Assembly: GCA_030645815.1 (NCBI GenBank)
Contig: JAUSMW010000036.1
Coordinates: forward strand, 1-50,386
Reading direction: 5' to 3'
From: Candidatus Saccharimonadota bacterium
GTDB taxonomy: Bacteria > Patescibacteriota > Saccharimonadia > Saccharimonadales > Saccharimonadaceae
Length of the DNA: 50,386 nt
Every line of letters starts with the position of its first letter. The stretch's first letter is position 1. Position numbers and translations under genes: made by a program. The notes below the pieces were generated by a model. The model made no database searches and was not told the origin of the DNA. It worked only from the letters and a program-made list of their open reading frames with translations. Shown here in pieces: positions 1 through 8,173 of the stretch.

Positions 1-288
1 ATTAAAAAGCGCTATGAAGCCAAAGTGACCTGAAAAGATAGCGAGTATAGACACCAAAACCATACCCATGATGTACAACAATGGTGTAGTAATATTTGTT
101 GGGTCTGTTATCAATGACTGGATGAAAAAACTAATTAAAAGAGGTACCAGCACGATATACAAAAAGTGTTGCATTGGGATAAAAACACTCGCTACAATAA
201 AAGGCTTTTTTTCACCCTTTAGTTCCTGACGATACACATCAATTGTTTTATTAATTATATGTGAATCTGTTCTAGTAAAAATTTTCAT
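1..288 (-). CDS. ABC exporter, membrane domain (partial, N-terminus only)
   Basis: This ORF reads in from the left edge on the minus strand, and its first 96 codons are visible. It begins MKIFTRTDSHIINKTIDVYR and contains two hydrophobic segments (about residues 30-55 and 68-93). That matches the start of an ABC exporter transmembrane domain. Its ATG overlaps the stop codon of the upstream ABC exporter by 4 nt (ATGA), so the two are translationally coupled and probably form a heterodimeric exporter. The ATPase half lies outside the window, so the family call rests on context and hydrophobic pattern. It was too close to the edge for the ORF track. Confidence 0.7.
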   Translation of the reverse strand, partial: MKIFTRTDSHIINKTIDVYRQELKGEKKPFIVASVFIPMQHFLYIVLVPLLISFFIQSLITDPTNITTPLLYIMGMVLVSILAIFSGHFGFIALFN

Positions 289-2048
289 TCTTCTAAAAAT
301 CCTCCACTTTGATGTGACCAAAGCCGTGCATATGTTTCTTTGTTATCTAGCAATTGACTATGGGTGCCGTCTTCTATAACATTGCCTTTTTCTAGAACAA
401 TTATGCGGTCAAGCTGCGCTATAGTACTGAGCCTATGAGCGATAACAATCGTCGTTCTACCTTCCATTAATCGCTTGAGGGCTTTTTGTATCAAGGCTTC
501 ACTCTCACTATCAAGCGCACTTGTTGCCTCGTCTAAAATCAGGATTGGTGCGTCTTTTAATATTGCCCTTGCAATTGCAATGCGCTGTCTTTGTCCGCCA
601 GAAAGTTTTACACCACGCTCACCAACAATTGTCTCTAGACCATCTGGTAGCTCATCTATGAACTCCATGGCATATGCTTTTTTAGCTGCTTCAGTGATTT
701 CCTCTATAGCAGCATCAGGCCTAGAATACGATATATTTTCCCGCAGACTGCGGTGAAATAATATTGGTTCTTGCGGCACATACGATATATTTTCGCGTAA
801 GCTATCTTGGGTAAAATCTGCTATGTTTTTGCCGTCAATTAAAATCTTCCCATCATCAACATCAATAAAACGAAGAATTAATTTTATGAGGGTTGATTTA
901 CCACTACCACTGACACCAACCAAGCCAAGTTTTTGCTTTGCAGGTATTTTTAGAGAAAAATGTGAAAACAATTCCTTAACATTATCTTTCTCTTTACTGC
1001 TCTCGTGAGTAAACGATACATCATCAAATTCTAGTGTTGATTTCGATATAACGAGATGCTTGTTACTGAGGTTTTTGACTGATGGCTCCTCTTTAAGTAA
1101 CTCAACCATTTCTTCTGAATCACCGACAATCTCATAATAGGTTCGCTGAATATTTACTACGTTCCATATTTCTTCAATCAAGTTGAATGTATATGTTAAA
1201 CAAATATAGACAACTCCGGCATTTGCCAAGCCAGACTGAATAGCCCATATAGAAGCTATCAGGGCGCCCGCTCTCATTAAGGATATGATTCCTGCATACA
1301 ACGAAGATATTTTGACAAAATTATTACGAACAGTCATTTCTCGACCATATACGGTATCGAGGGATTGGTTGAGTCGCTGTCGCTCATAATCAACATTTGC
1401 ATCCGCTTTTATTGCCATAATATTCGTTAAGGCATCAGATACTTTGCCAGAAAGTTCCGTGTAGGCTTCAGATCTTTTCTTGAAAAATGGCCTGAGAAAA
1501 CGTGTGCCGAAATAAACAGCTACGATAAATACCACAGTCAGAATGGCGAGCGCAATTGCATACTGCCACACCAAAAACGCAATTCCAACAAGGGTTGCGA
1601 TGATACTTGTTGCAACAAATAATAAATTGAACGACACCATTCCCCAAAAGTTACTAAATGCAAACGAGAACCTGCTAACTTTTGATACTAGCGAGCCAGT
1701 AAAATTGTCACTATAAAATGCCATCGATTTTTGTGATAACTTATCATACGAAAGCTTATATAAATCGTTCGAACCTAATGTTTGTACAGTCCACATTGCA
1801 TATAAATTAATCCGATAACCAATAACCTGACTATAAATTTGTATGGCAAAGTAACCTGCTATCAGTGCGACAGAGCTTTCTAGGGTAACTGTGCCGGTCT
1901 GTATTTGATTGAGGACATGCGCAATAAACAAAGGAGATACATATCTCTCTAGTAATAATGTAGTCGGCGCAAAGAACAAACTCGTAAATGCGAGTTTCTT
2001 GTGTTTCATTGCTTCGCGCACATGAAACGAGATAACTTTGTTAAGCAT
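285..2048 (-). CDS. ABC transporter, fused permease/ATPase (exporter type)
   Basis: This is a half-size ABC exporter with an N-terminal six-helix membrane domain (about residues 15-300) and a C-terminal nucleotide-binding domain. Visible motifs are Walker A GVSGSGKST, signature LSGGQRQRIAIARA, Walker B ILILDEATSALD and the H-loop histidine in IAHRLST. The ORF track starts at a GTG, but that codon directly follows AAGGAG. The ATG at 2048, 11 nt downstream of AAGGAG, is the better start. It is followed by a second exporter gene with a 4-nt overlap, which suggests a heterodimer exporting a lipid, peptide or drug. The substrate cannot be read from sequence. Confidence 0.9.
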   Translation of the reverse strand: MLNKVISFHVREAMKHKKLAFTSLFFAPTTLLLERYVSPLFIAHVLNQIQTGTVTLESSVALIAGYFAIQIYSQVIGYRINLYAMWTVQTLGSNDLYKLSYDKLSQKSMAFYSDNFTGSLVSKVSRFSFAFSNFWGMVSFNLLFVATSIIATLVGIAFLVWQYAIALAILTVVFIVAVYFGTRFLRPFFKKRSEAYTELSGKVSDALTNIMAIKADANVDYERQRLNQSLDTVYGREMTVRNNFVKISSLYAGIISLMRAGALIASIWAIQSGLANAGVVYICLTYTFNLIEEIWNVVNIQRTYYEIVGDSEEMVELLKEEPSVKNLSNKHLVISKSTLEFDDVSFTHESSKEKDNVKELFSHFSLKIPAKQKLGLVGVSGSGKSTLIKLILRFIDVDDGKILIDGKNIADFTQDSLRENISYVPQEPILFHRSLRENISYSRPDAAIEEITEAAKKAYAMEFIDELPDGLETIVGERGVKLSGGQRQRIAIARAILKDAPILILDEATSALDSESEALIQKALKRLMEGRTTIVIAHRLSTIAQLDRIIVLEKGNVIEDGTHSQLLDNKETYARLWSHQSGGFLEE

Positions 2049-2197
2049 ATAGCAAAACACTCCTTATGGTGATATTAAATTTTGTTTTAGAATTTTTTAA
2101 GGTTTAAGATTCAAAGAAAAGACTTTGGACCTGTGTATTTTTTCGTGTGTACATGATTCGACCTAGCCTTTCCTTTAATGTAAATAATTACGTATCA

Positions 2198-2227
2198 TTG
2201 TATCACATGATTTACCTCTGGTATAAT
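2198..2227 (+). promoter_or_regulatory. Promoter of trhO (extended -10, leaderless)
   Basis: A TATAAT box at 2222-2227 is preceded by TGG (extended -10), with a weak TTGTAT -35 candidate 18 nt upstream. The ATG at 2236 is only 8 nt after the -10, so the transcript should begin at or next to the start codon. Confidence 0.7.
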
Positions 2228-2235
2228 CTCTGTTG

Positions 2236-3138
2236 ATGCAAAAGATTCTACTTTATTACAAATTCACGCCGATTAAGGACCCAGCAGCTGTGATGTTGTG
2301 GCAAAAAACATTGACCGACAGTCTAAATTTGCGTGGACGAATATTAATTTCACCACACGGTATTAACGGTACAGTTGGCGGTGCAATGAGTGATTTGAAA
2401 AAATATATCAAAATAACCAAACAGTTCGAAGGTTTCAAAAAAACAGTATTTAAATGGAGCGAAGGAACGCGCGAAGATTTTCCACGGATGAGCGTAAAAG
2501 TTCGCGATGAACTAGTTGCCTTTAATGCTGGTGACGAACTAATAGTTGATGAGAGCGGAGTTGTCGGCGGCGGCAAGCATTTGAAGCCAAAAGCCTTACA
2601 CAAATTAGTTGAGGAGCGAGGAGCTGATGTCGTATTTTTTGACGGACGTAATGCTCACGAAGCAGCAATCGGTAAATTCAAAAATGCTGTGATTCCTGAA
2701 ACTAATACAACACACGATTTTATCAGCGAGCTAGAGAGCGGCAAATACGACGATATCAAAGACAAGCCAGTCGTAACTTATTGTACAGGTGGTATTCGTT
2801 GTGAAGTGTTATCGAGCCTCATGAAGAACCGCGGATTTAACGAAGTATATCAAATCGATGGCGGCATAGTGAAATACGGCGAGGCCTACAAAGATGATGG
2901 ATTGTGGGAAGGAAGCCTAAGAGTTTTCGACGAGCGAATGACCGTAGAATTTAGTGACAATGCCAAGATAATTGGCGAGTGTATACATTGCAAAGAAAAA
3001 ACCAGTAACTATGAGAATTGCGAGTGGGTTGCTTGTAACGATTTAGTGTTGATATGCGAAACCTGCAAAACCGACCAGTCTAGATTATTTCATACGGAAA
3101 ATTGTCGACAAAAAGCCAAAATTGGTGCAACTGCGTGA
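2236..3138 (+). CDS. trhO: tRNA uridine(34) hydroxylase TrhO (rhodanese-domain protein)
   Basis: TrhO/YceA family proteins install 5-hydroxyuridine at the wobble position of tRNAs using molecular oxygen. The protein has the N-terminal UPF0176/acylphosphatase-like region (to about residue 95). A rhodanese domain follows, with the active-site loop CTGGIRCE. The C-terminal Cys-rich segment (CIHC...CETC...C) probably binds zinc. Its length of about 300 residues is normal. The ORF track uses TTG at 2233, but the ATG at 2236 fits the leaderless promoter better. The next gene starts inside its stop codon (GTGA), so the two are coupled. Confidence 0.88.
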   Translation: MQKILLYYKFTPIKDPAAVMLWQKTLTDSLNLRGRILISPHGINGTVGGAMSDLKKYIKITKQFEGFKKTVFKWSEGTREDFPRMSVKVRDELVAFNAGDELIVDESGVVGGGKHLKPKALHKLVEERGADVVFFDGRNAHEAAIGKFKNAVIPETNTTHDFISELESGKYDDIKDKPVVTYCTGGIRCEVLSSLMKNRGFNEVYQIDGGIVKYGEAYKDDGLWEGSLRVFDERMTVEFSDNAKIIGECIHCKEKTSNYENCEWVACNDLVLICETCKTDQSRLFHTENCRQKAKIGATA

Positions 3139-3668
3139 GATATATCGCACTACTACGTGGCATAAATGTTGGCGGAAACTCAAAGGTCAAGATGTCTGAC
3201 CTCAAACTTGGTTTTGAAAGACTGGGGCTCGAAGATGTCAGAACATATATAAATAGTGGAAATGTTATATTTGCGACTGTCAAAATGGACTCGCAAATAT
3301 TGGCAAAAGAAATTGAGTTAGAAATAGAGAAAACATTTCATTTTCATGTCGATGTCGTCGTTATTGATGAGTACAAATACAGAAAGATGATTGAAAATGT
3401 GCCAAAAGGGTGGGGCGAGGCGGAGGGTTGGAAATATAACTCACTATTTCTCATACCACCATATGATATCGATGAAATAATGACTGATATCGGTGAGTTA
3501 AAGCCGGATATCGAAGTCGTCCAGACGGGTGATGGAGTGATTTATCAAGCATTGTTATTTACGTCATTTGGTAAAACAACCTCTGGCAAGCTAGCTAGTA
3601 GAGATTCATATAAAAAAATGACAATTCGCAATTGGAACACATCTAAAAAACTGCTAGAGCTTATCTAG
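3135..3668 (+). CDS. DUF1697 family protein
   Basis: DUF1697 proteins are small cytoplasmic proteins of unknown function. The typical opening [14 protein letters not shown] and the segment [10 protein letters not shown] are both present, as is the C-terminal basic stretch. The track start (TTG 3102) lies deep inside trhO. The GTG at 3135, which overlaps the trhO stop as GTGA, gives the family's usual N-terminus and is preferred. It forms a two-gene operon with trhO. The length of about 177 residues matches the family. Confidence 0.85.
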   Translation: MRYIALLRGINVGGNSKVKMSDLKLGFERLGLEDVRTYINSGNVIFATVKMDSQILAKEIELEIEKTFHFHVDVVVIDEYKYRKMIENVPKGWGEAEGWKYNSLFLIPPYDIDEIMTDIGELKPDIEVVQTGDGVIYQALLFTSFGKTTSGKLASRDSYKKMTIRNWNTSKKLLELI

Positions 3669-3671
3669 GTA

Positions 3672-3699
3672 TTGCATTTTATAGGAATAGTAGTATTAT
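3672..3699 (+). promoter_or_regulatory. Promoter upstream of the Arg-rich ORF
   Basis: TTGCAT and TATTAT are separated by 16 nt. Transcription would start near 3706, giving a leader of about 60 nt before the ORF at 3767. Confidence 0.5.
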
Positions 3700-3710
3700 A
3701 AGTATTTATG

Positions 3711-3728
3711 AAGGCCTATTAGGCTTTT
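3711..3728 (+). terminator. Small hairpin followed by T-run
   Basis: AAGGCCT and AGGCTTT form a short stem around a 3-nt loop (one G-U pair), running into TTTT. It may terminate the trhO-DUF1697 transcript or act as an attenuator at the 5' end of the next one. Confidence 0.4.
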
Positions 3729-3766
3729 AAGTCCCTGTCAAACCCAACATTTCCTAAAGGGGAAGT

Positions 3767-4069
3767 ATGACTGCTTTGGAAGAACGAAACCAAGCCAGAG
3801 CAAGGAAGCGCACTCAGCGGGCCAAGGCTCGCAATCGTGGTCCACGTGGCGACCGTCGTCTAAAAATGGACACGATTGGAGTACATGACCCTCGAACAGG
3901 ACGTTCGAAGCACGTTGAAGTGCAATCACGGAGACCCTCCCCGGGTCCGCGTTCCAATTCGCGGAGGATTTACCCCCACTCCTGGCGCTACAGCAGAGGA
4001 AAAAAGGAACCAAGGGCTGCGAGCGTCACGCCCGTTGGTAGGGGAGGCGTTTACATCGTCAACGCTTAG
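3767..4069 (+). CDS. Hypothetical arginine-rich basic protein (GC-rich, possibly foreign)
   Basis: This 100-residue ORF is very rich in Arg and Lys (for example RARKRTQRAKARNRG) with no hydrophobic segment. It fits a small nucleic-acid-binding or unfolded basic protein, but no family was recognised. The ATG has a good ribosome-binding site (AAAGGGGAAGT just upstream), its own promoter and a 17-bp hairpin after the stop. Base composition and codons (CGG, AGG, CCC, TCC) differ sharply from the AT-richer neighbours, which suggests horizontal transfer, perhaps from a high-GC actinobacterial host. An overlapping shorter ORF at 3876-4100 is less convincing. The region could instead be a structured RNA. 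Confidence 0.5.
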   Translation: MTALEERNQARARKRTQRAKARNRGPRGDRRLKMDTIGVHDPRTGRSKHVEVQSRRPSPGPRSNSRRIYPHSWRYSRGKKEPRAASVTPVGRGGVYIVNA

Positions 4070-4078
4070 AAGCGGGCA

Positions 4079-4119
4079 ATCTAACCACTTCGCACTATGA
4101 TGGTGCGAAGTGGTTAGAT
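4079..4119. terminator. Perfect 17-bp inverted repeat
   Basis: ATCTAACCACTTCGCAC pairs perfectly with GTGCGAAGTGGTTAGAT around a 7-nt loop. It sits 10 nt after the stop of the Arg-rich ORF. A strong U-tract is missing (only a TTTT about 13 nt later), so it may be an mRNA 3'-end stabiliser rather than a classical terminator. Confidence 0.6.
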
Positions 4120-4199
4120 GCATTAACTTTTAATAGTCTTTATGGGCTCGGTAGTATTTACTGATGCCCTATTTTTATGCGCATATAACTCCTTCATAT

Positions 4200-4205
4200 T
4201 ATAAT
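4200..4205 (+). promoter_or_regulatory. -10 box of uvrC (leaderless start)
   Basis: A TATAAT hexamer lies 9 nt before the GTG at 4215. No clear -35 is visible. It lies inside the ORF-track version of uvrC and therefore argues for the shorter start. Confidence 0.65.
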
Positions 4206-4214
4206 GATTGTATA

Positions 4215-5663
4215 GTGAATAAAAAATTGTCCGAAAAATTAAAGACCTTGCCGCGCTCTGCTGGTGTGTATTTTCATAAATCCGCAAAGGGCGAGATTAT
4301 TTATGTTGGTAAAGCAGCGGTACTAAAAAATCGTGTACGGCAGTATTTTCAGAATGTGAAAGATAAAGATGTAAAGACTCAAGCGCTCGTTGCGGAAATC
4401 GCAATGACTGAATGGACGGAAACTGAGAGTGAAATCGATGCATTATTTCTAGAGTCTGAAATGATCAAACGCTATAAACCGCGTTATAACGTATTACTAC
4501 GCGATGACAAGAGCCAGATTTTTGTGCGCATCAATATGAAAGATGATGTACCGTCGGTCACGACAACACGTCAGCCGAGTGATGACGATGCTGAATATTA
4601 CGGCCCATACTATAACGGCTGGGCAGTGAAAAAAGCTTTGCGACTGTTGCGTAAAGTGTTTCCGTACTATACCTTGTCAAAACTACCCAAAAAGGCTGAT
4701 TTAAATTATCACCTAGGTCTGACGCCAGGACTCGAAGCCGATGGCTCATTGCAAGATTATCGCAAAAATTTACGCAAACTAACGAGATATCTGAGTGGTG
4801 AGCGCAAGAAACTCATACGTGAGCTAGAAACAGAAATGAAAACGGCAGCTGCAAAAAATGATTTTGAAACTGCGGCAAAACTACGAAACAGTATACGCAA
4901 TCTAGGTGAGTTGCAGAGGCAAATTGTCTTTGGACGAGACGAGTTCTTGGATATGAGCAAAGATCAGGCTTTGGTAGGTTTGCGTGACTTATTAGGGTTA
5001 TCAGACTTACCAAAACGTATCGAAGGCTATGATATTTCACATATGAGCGGTACAAACAATGTCGCCAGTATGGTTGTGGCAACCAATGGATTGGCGGACA
5101 AAGCCGAGTATCGAAAATTCAAACTGCACATTCCTGGTAACAATGATTTTGCACATATGAACGAAGCGCTGGGTCGCCGATTTTCCGGACGTCATGATTG
5201 GCAATTGCCAGATTTGTTAGTAATTGATGGCGGTAAAGGGCAGCTCGATGCAGCACTAAAGATATTAGAAGAAAAAGACCTCAAGATACCTACAATTGGT
5301 CTAGCCAAGAGAGAAGAAGAAATAGTCATTCACAAAACTCGTTCAAATATCCAGATTGCGACAGGTTCGCCAATTTCACAGGAAAGTGATGATTTTACAT
5401 TGATTTTACTAGATAAAAACTCTCATATAGTCAAGCTACTGCAGCGTCTGCGTGACGAGTCACACCGTTTTGCTGTGAGCTACCACACACACCTCAAGCG
5501 TCAAAAACAAACAGCAAACATGCTAGAAGAAATACCAGGTATTGGTCCAAAAACTCGCACCAAACTAATCAAAAAATTTGGTAGCTTGCGTGGAGTCCAA
5601 GCCGCCAGTGTGCAAGAGATTGCATCGGTAATCGGTGATAAAAAAGCCAAACTAATCAAATAA
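4215..5663 (+). CDS. uvrC: Excinuclease ABC subunit C
   Basis: UvrC makes the dual incisions around bulky DNA lesions in nucleotide excision repair with UvrA and UvrB. The protein has the N-terminal GIY-YIG nuclease (AGVYF...IIYVGKA), a central UVR motif (about residues 190-230), the RNase H-like C-terminal nuclease with GYDISHMSG and DGGKGQL, and a helix-hairpin-helix start (EEIPGIGPKTRTKLIKKFGS). At about 482 residues it is shorter than the usual 600, as in many reduced genomes. The track start at 4164 adds 17 atypical residues. The GTG at 4215 gives the family N-terminus and lies just after a TATAAT. Confidence 0.92.
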   Translation: MNKKLSEKLKTLPRSAGVYFHKSAKGEIIYVGKAAVLKNRVRQYFQNVKDKDVKTQALVAEIAMTEWTETESEIDALFLESEMIKRYKPRYNVLLRDDKSQIFVRINMKDDVPSVTTTRQPSDDDAEYYGPYYNGWAVKKALRLLRKVFPYYTLSKLPKKADLNYHLGLTPGLEADGSLQDYRKNLRKLTRYLSGERKKLIRELETEMKTAAAKNDFETAAKLRNSIRNLGELQRQIVFGRDEFLDMSKDQALVGLRDLLGLSDLPKRIEGYDISHMSGTNNVASMVVATNGLADKAEYRKFKLHIPGNNDFAHMNEALGRRFSGRHDWQLPDLLVIDGGKGQLDAALKILEEKDLKIPTIGLAKREEEIVIHKTRSNIQIATGSPISQESDDFTLILLDKNSHIVKLLQRLRDESHRFAVSYHTHLKRQKQTANMLEEIPGIGPKTRTKLIKKFGSLRGVQAASVQEIASVIGDKKAKLIK

Positions 5664-5680
5664 ACCACTAAAAGATTTGA

Positions 5681-5686
5681 TATACT
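5681..5686 (+). promoter_or_regulatory. -10 box, leaderless start of the next gene
   Basis: TATACT lies 7 nt before the ATG at 5694, with no Shine-Dalgarno sequence in between. Confidence 0.55.
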
Positions 5687-5693
5687 GATTTAA

Positions 5694-6083
5694 ATGAGAA
5701 AACAACTACTACTATTTGCCATTCGTTGGTGTGCTACGAGTTTCGGTATATGGCTTGCAGTCCGCTTGCTAGGTGGTATCGAGCCAGGCATGCAGCCAAC
5801 AATTTGGACATATATCGGTGCAGGTTTGGCGTTTTCTGTCGTCAACTCCTTTCTGAAACCCATTGTAACGATACTTAGTCTGCCTGCTGTTGTGCTGACA
5901 CTTGGGCTATTTATGCTAGTTGTTAACGGTTTGATGGTTTGGATAGCACTTTTACTGGTACCGTCACTCAATATGAGCTTTTGGCAGGCAATCTTGGCAG
6001 GCATTGTTTTGAGTATCATAAACTATGTTGTTTCAGAGCTTTTGGATATACATCAAACTAAGTCATTACGCCCTAATGCGTGA
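5694..6083 (+). CDS. Phage-holin-4_2-like family small membrane protein
   Basis: This 129-residue protein has about four hydrophobic helices. Its pattern (WCATSFGIWLAVRLLGGIEPG, FSVVNSFLKPIVTILSLPAV, LTLGLFMLVVNGLMVW) is typical of the widespread membrane family named after phage holins (YvlD-like). Its function is not established, and the name does not imply a prophage. It sits between uvrC and secG and appears to have its own -10 box. The family match is made from remembered sequence features only. Confidence 0.75.
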   Translation: MRKQLLLFAIRWCATSFGIWLAVRLLGGIEPGMQPTIWTYIGAGLAFSVVNSFLKPIVTILSLPAVVLTLGLFMLVVNGLMVWIALLLVPSLNMSFWQAILAGIVLSIINYVVSELLDIHQTKSLRPNA

Positions 6084-6089
6084 TATAAT
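6084..6089 (+). promoter_or_regulatory. -10 box of secG
   Basis: TATAAT overlaps the last codon region of the preceding gene and lies 12 nt before the ATG at 6102. The leader would be only a few nucleotides. Confidence 0.6.
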
Positions 6090-6101
6090 TGTCTATAAGT
6101 T

Positions 6102-6326
6102 ATGAGTATTGATGCGATTTTACAACTAACGATGGTAGTGTCAGCAGTTTTGATGACGCTTTGTATCTTGTTGCAACAACGAGGTGCTTCATTGGGGGCG
6201 GGATTTGGTAGTTCTGGTGAGCTGTATACGACACGTCGTGGTACTGACAAAAGCCTGTACGAGGCAACTATAATTTTGGCGGTTATCTTTGTCGGTTCAC
6301 TACTATCTGGACTACTAATCGCATAA
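6102..6326 (+). CDS. secG: Preprotein translocase subunit SecG
   Basis: SecG is the small accessory subunit of the SecYEG translocon. The protein is 74 residues with two membrane helices joined by the conserved SecG loop (LLQQRGASLGAGFGSSGELY...RRGTDK), and the length is typical. It is followed after 5 nt by a membrane-anchored solute-binding protein, so the pair are probably co-transcribed. The ATG at 6102 is supported by the -10 box just upstream. Confidence 0.92.
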   Translation: MSIDAILQLTMVVSAVLMTLCILLQQRGASLGAGFGSSGELYTTRRGTDKSLYEATIILAVIFVGSLLSGLLIA

Positions 6327-6331
6327 CAAAT

Positions 6332-8095
6332 ATGGAACCTAAAAAAACCAGATCTTGGCATAGGCTCAAGAAGATAAATCTGAAATCAGTCGATCAACAG
6401 TCTAAAAAAGTTGAGGTAGCAACCGCTAGACATGCTAGAAAATTCTTGCTAGGTCGTCTAGAGAATCTACAGCATATTCGTCGACATTTAATAGGCTGGT
6501 TAACGCTACTGATAGTATTAATTGGTCTCAACGCCGCGCAGATAATATTTAACCAAAACTATGTGAGCGTAGCGCAACCTTCTGAAAATAAAGCATATGC
6601 CGAGGGCGTACTAGGCCCAATTAACAACCTCAACCCACTTTTTGCTAGTACCGATGCTGAAATTTCTGCAAGCAAACTGATGTTTTCTAGCCTACTAGCG
6701 TACGATACAGACGGTAAACTACAGAGTGATGTAGCCCAAAATTACGAAGTAAGTCCAGACGGTAGAACTTATACAGTCAACCTAAAGCCCGATGTTCAAT
6801 GGCATGATGGAAAACAACTAACCTCAAAGGACGTTGTCTACACAGTACAAGCAATGCAAAATTCCCTCACAGGGTCTAGGCAGTCATCGAGTTGGCAAAA
6901 TATTCAGGTGTCTGCAAACGGCCCTCAGCAAGTAGTATTCACGCTACCAACTAGCTATGCACCATTTGCATCTGCGCTGACTTTTCCAATTTTGCCAGAA
7001 CATATTTTAGGTAAAGTTGCGCCCGAAGAATTACAAGAGAATGAATTTGGTAAACATCCGATAGGCAGTGGTCCATTCAAATTTGTAGATTTGCAAACAA
7101 TTGATGTCAACAAAGAAAAGAGTGCTTTGCAATTAACACGATATGACAACTACTATACTGGCCCTGCTAAATTATCTCGATTTTCACTGTATGTATATGG
7201 GACTAGAGATGAATTAGTCAAAGGTATCCAATATCACGAAGTCAACGCAGCTAGTGGTGTTGGTGTGGTAGCTCGTGGCCTCAAAGTTGCTGATGTCACA
7301 ATTAACAATGGAGTATTTGCGCTGTATCGTACAGACAACACTATCTTAAAAGATAAAAATATCAGAAAAGCATTGACGCAAGGTCTGGATAGACAAAAAT
7401 TGCGAGCACAGTTGGGTGATAAAAAGCCTCTAGAAGGTCCAATCATCAACAACCAAACACAAACAGCAAATCTAGTGTTTCAGCAAAAGTATGATTTCAC
7501 AGTCGCTAACCAACTATTAGACCAAGGCGGATGGATAAAAGGTAGTGATGGAGTTCGTCACAAAGATGGTCAACCGCTAGAGCTACGGTTGGTTGCTGTC
7601 GATACAGTTAATTACAAAAGGATTACAAAATTGCTCAATGAGCAGTGGCAAAAATTAGGCATAAAGGTCCAAATTCAACTCATAGACCCCGAGCAGATAC
7701 AACAAGTTATTTTGCGACCAAGAGCGTATGACATATTGGTCTATGAACTTTCACAAGGCGGTGACCCAGATGGTTATGCATTTTGGCACTCCTCCCAAGC
7801 CTCAAGCTCTGGATTGAACTTTTCTAACTATGTCTCATCATCAGCTGATGATGCACTGCTCACAGCGCGTGGACGGTCAAATATAACGCTGCGTGATGCA
7901 AAATATGCAAACTTTGCAAAACGTTGGGTCGAAGATGTTCCTGCAGTTGCCTTGTATCGTTCTAGTTTAAAGTACACAACGACAGACGGTACACAATCAC
8001 TGAATTCAACCGACTCACTAGTGAACGCAACCGATAGGTATTATCACGTCACCGACTGGTCATCCGAGCCAGATGCAACATACAATACGCCGTAG
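6332..8095 (+). CDS. Membrane-anchored peptide-type solute-binding protein (SBP family 5)
   Basis: The body resembles family 5 extracellular solute-binding proteins (oligopeptide/dipeptide/nickel ABC receptors). It has GPINNLNPLFASTDAEISAS near the start of the domain, then VQWHDGKQLTSKDVVYTVQ, and PIGSGPFKF. Unlike the usual lipoprotein form it has no lipobox. Instead there is a basic cytoplasmic segment of about 50 residues and one transmembrane helix (about 52-73), so the receptor is tethered. No permease or ATPase genes of the same transporter are adjacent. It follows secG by 5 nt. The ligand cannot be deduced. Confidence 0.85.
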   Translation: MEPKKTRSWHRLKKINLKSVDQQSKKVEVATARHARKFLLGRLENLQHIRRHLIGWLTLLIVLIGLNAAQIIFNQNYVSVAQPSENKAYAEGVLGPINNLNPLFASTDAEISASKLMFSSLLAYDTDGKLQSDVAQNYEVSPDGRTYTVNLKPDVQWHDGKQLTSKDVVYTVQAMQNSLTGSRQSSSWQNIQVSANGPQQVVFTLPTSYAPFASALTFPILPEHILGKVAPEELQENEFGKHPIGSGPFKFVDLQTIDVNKEKSALQLTRYDNYYTGPAKLSRFSLYVYGTRDELVKGIQYHEVNAASGVGVVARGLKVADVTINNGVFALYRTDNTILKDKNIRKALTQGLDRQKLRAQLGDKKPLEGPIINNQTQTANLVFQQKYDFTVANQLLDQGGWIKGSDGVRHKDGQPLELRLVAVDTVNYKRITKLLNEQWQKLGIKVQIQLIDPEQIQQVILRPRAYDILVYELSQGGDPDGYAFWHSSQASSSGLNFSNYVSSSADDALLTARGRSNITLRDAKYANFAKRWVEDVPAVALYRSSLKYTTTDGTQSLNSTDSLVNATDRYYHVTDWSSEPDATYNTP

Positions 8096-8173
8096 TTAGA
8101 AAATGCCACAATAGCTTGGCTGGTCAATCTTGCTTGTGGTATGATAATAACCAAATGATAGAGAGGGAAATCT

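Noticed and set aside
3876-4100. Alternative ORF overlapping the Arg-rich ORF
   Set aside because: It lacks a ribosome-binding site and overlaps the better supported frame starting at 3767.
5694-6083. Prophage holin
   Set aside because: The family is named after holins, but it is a common chromosomal membrane protein. No endolysin, capsid, integrase or other phage gene is nearby.
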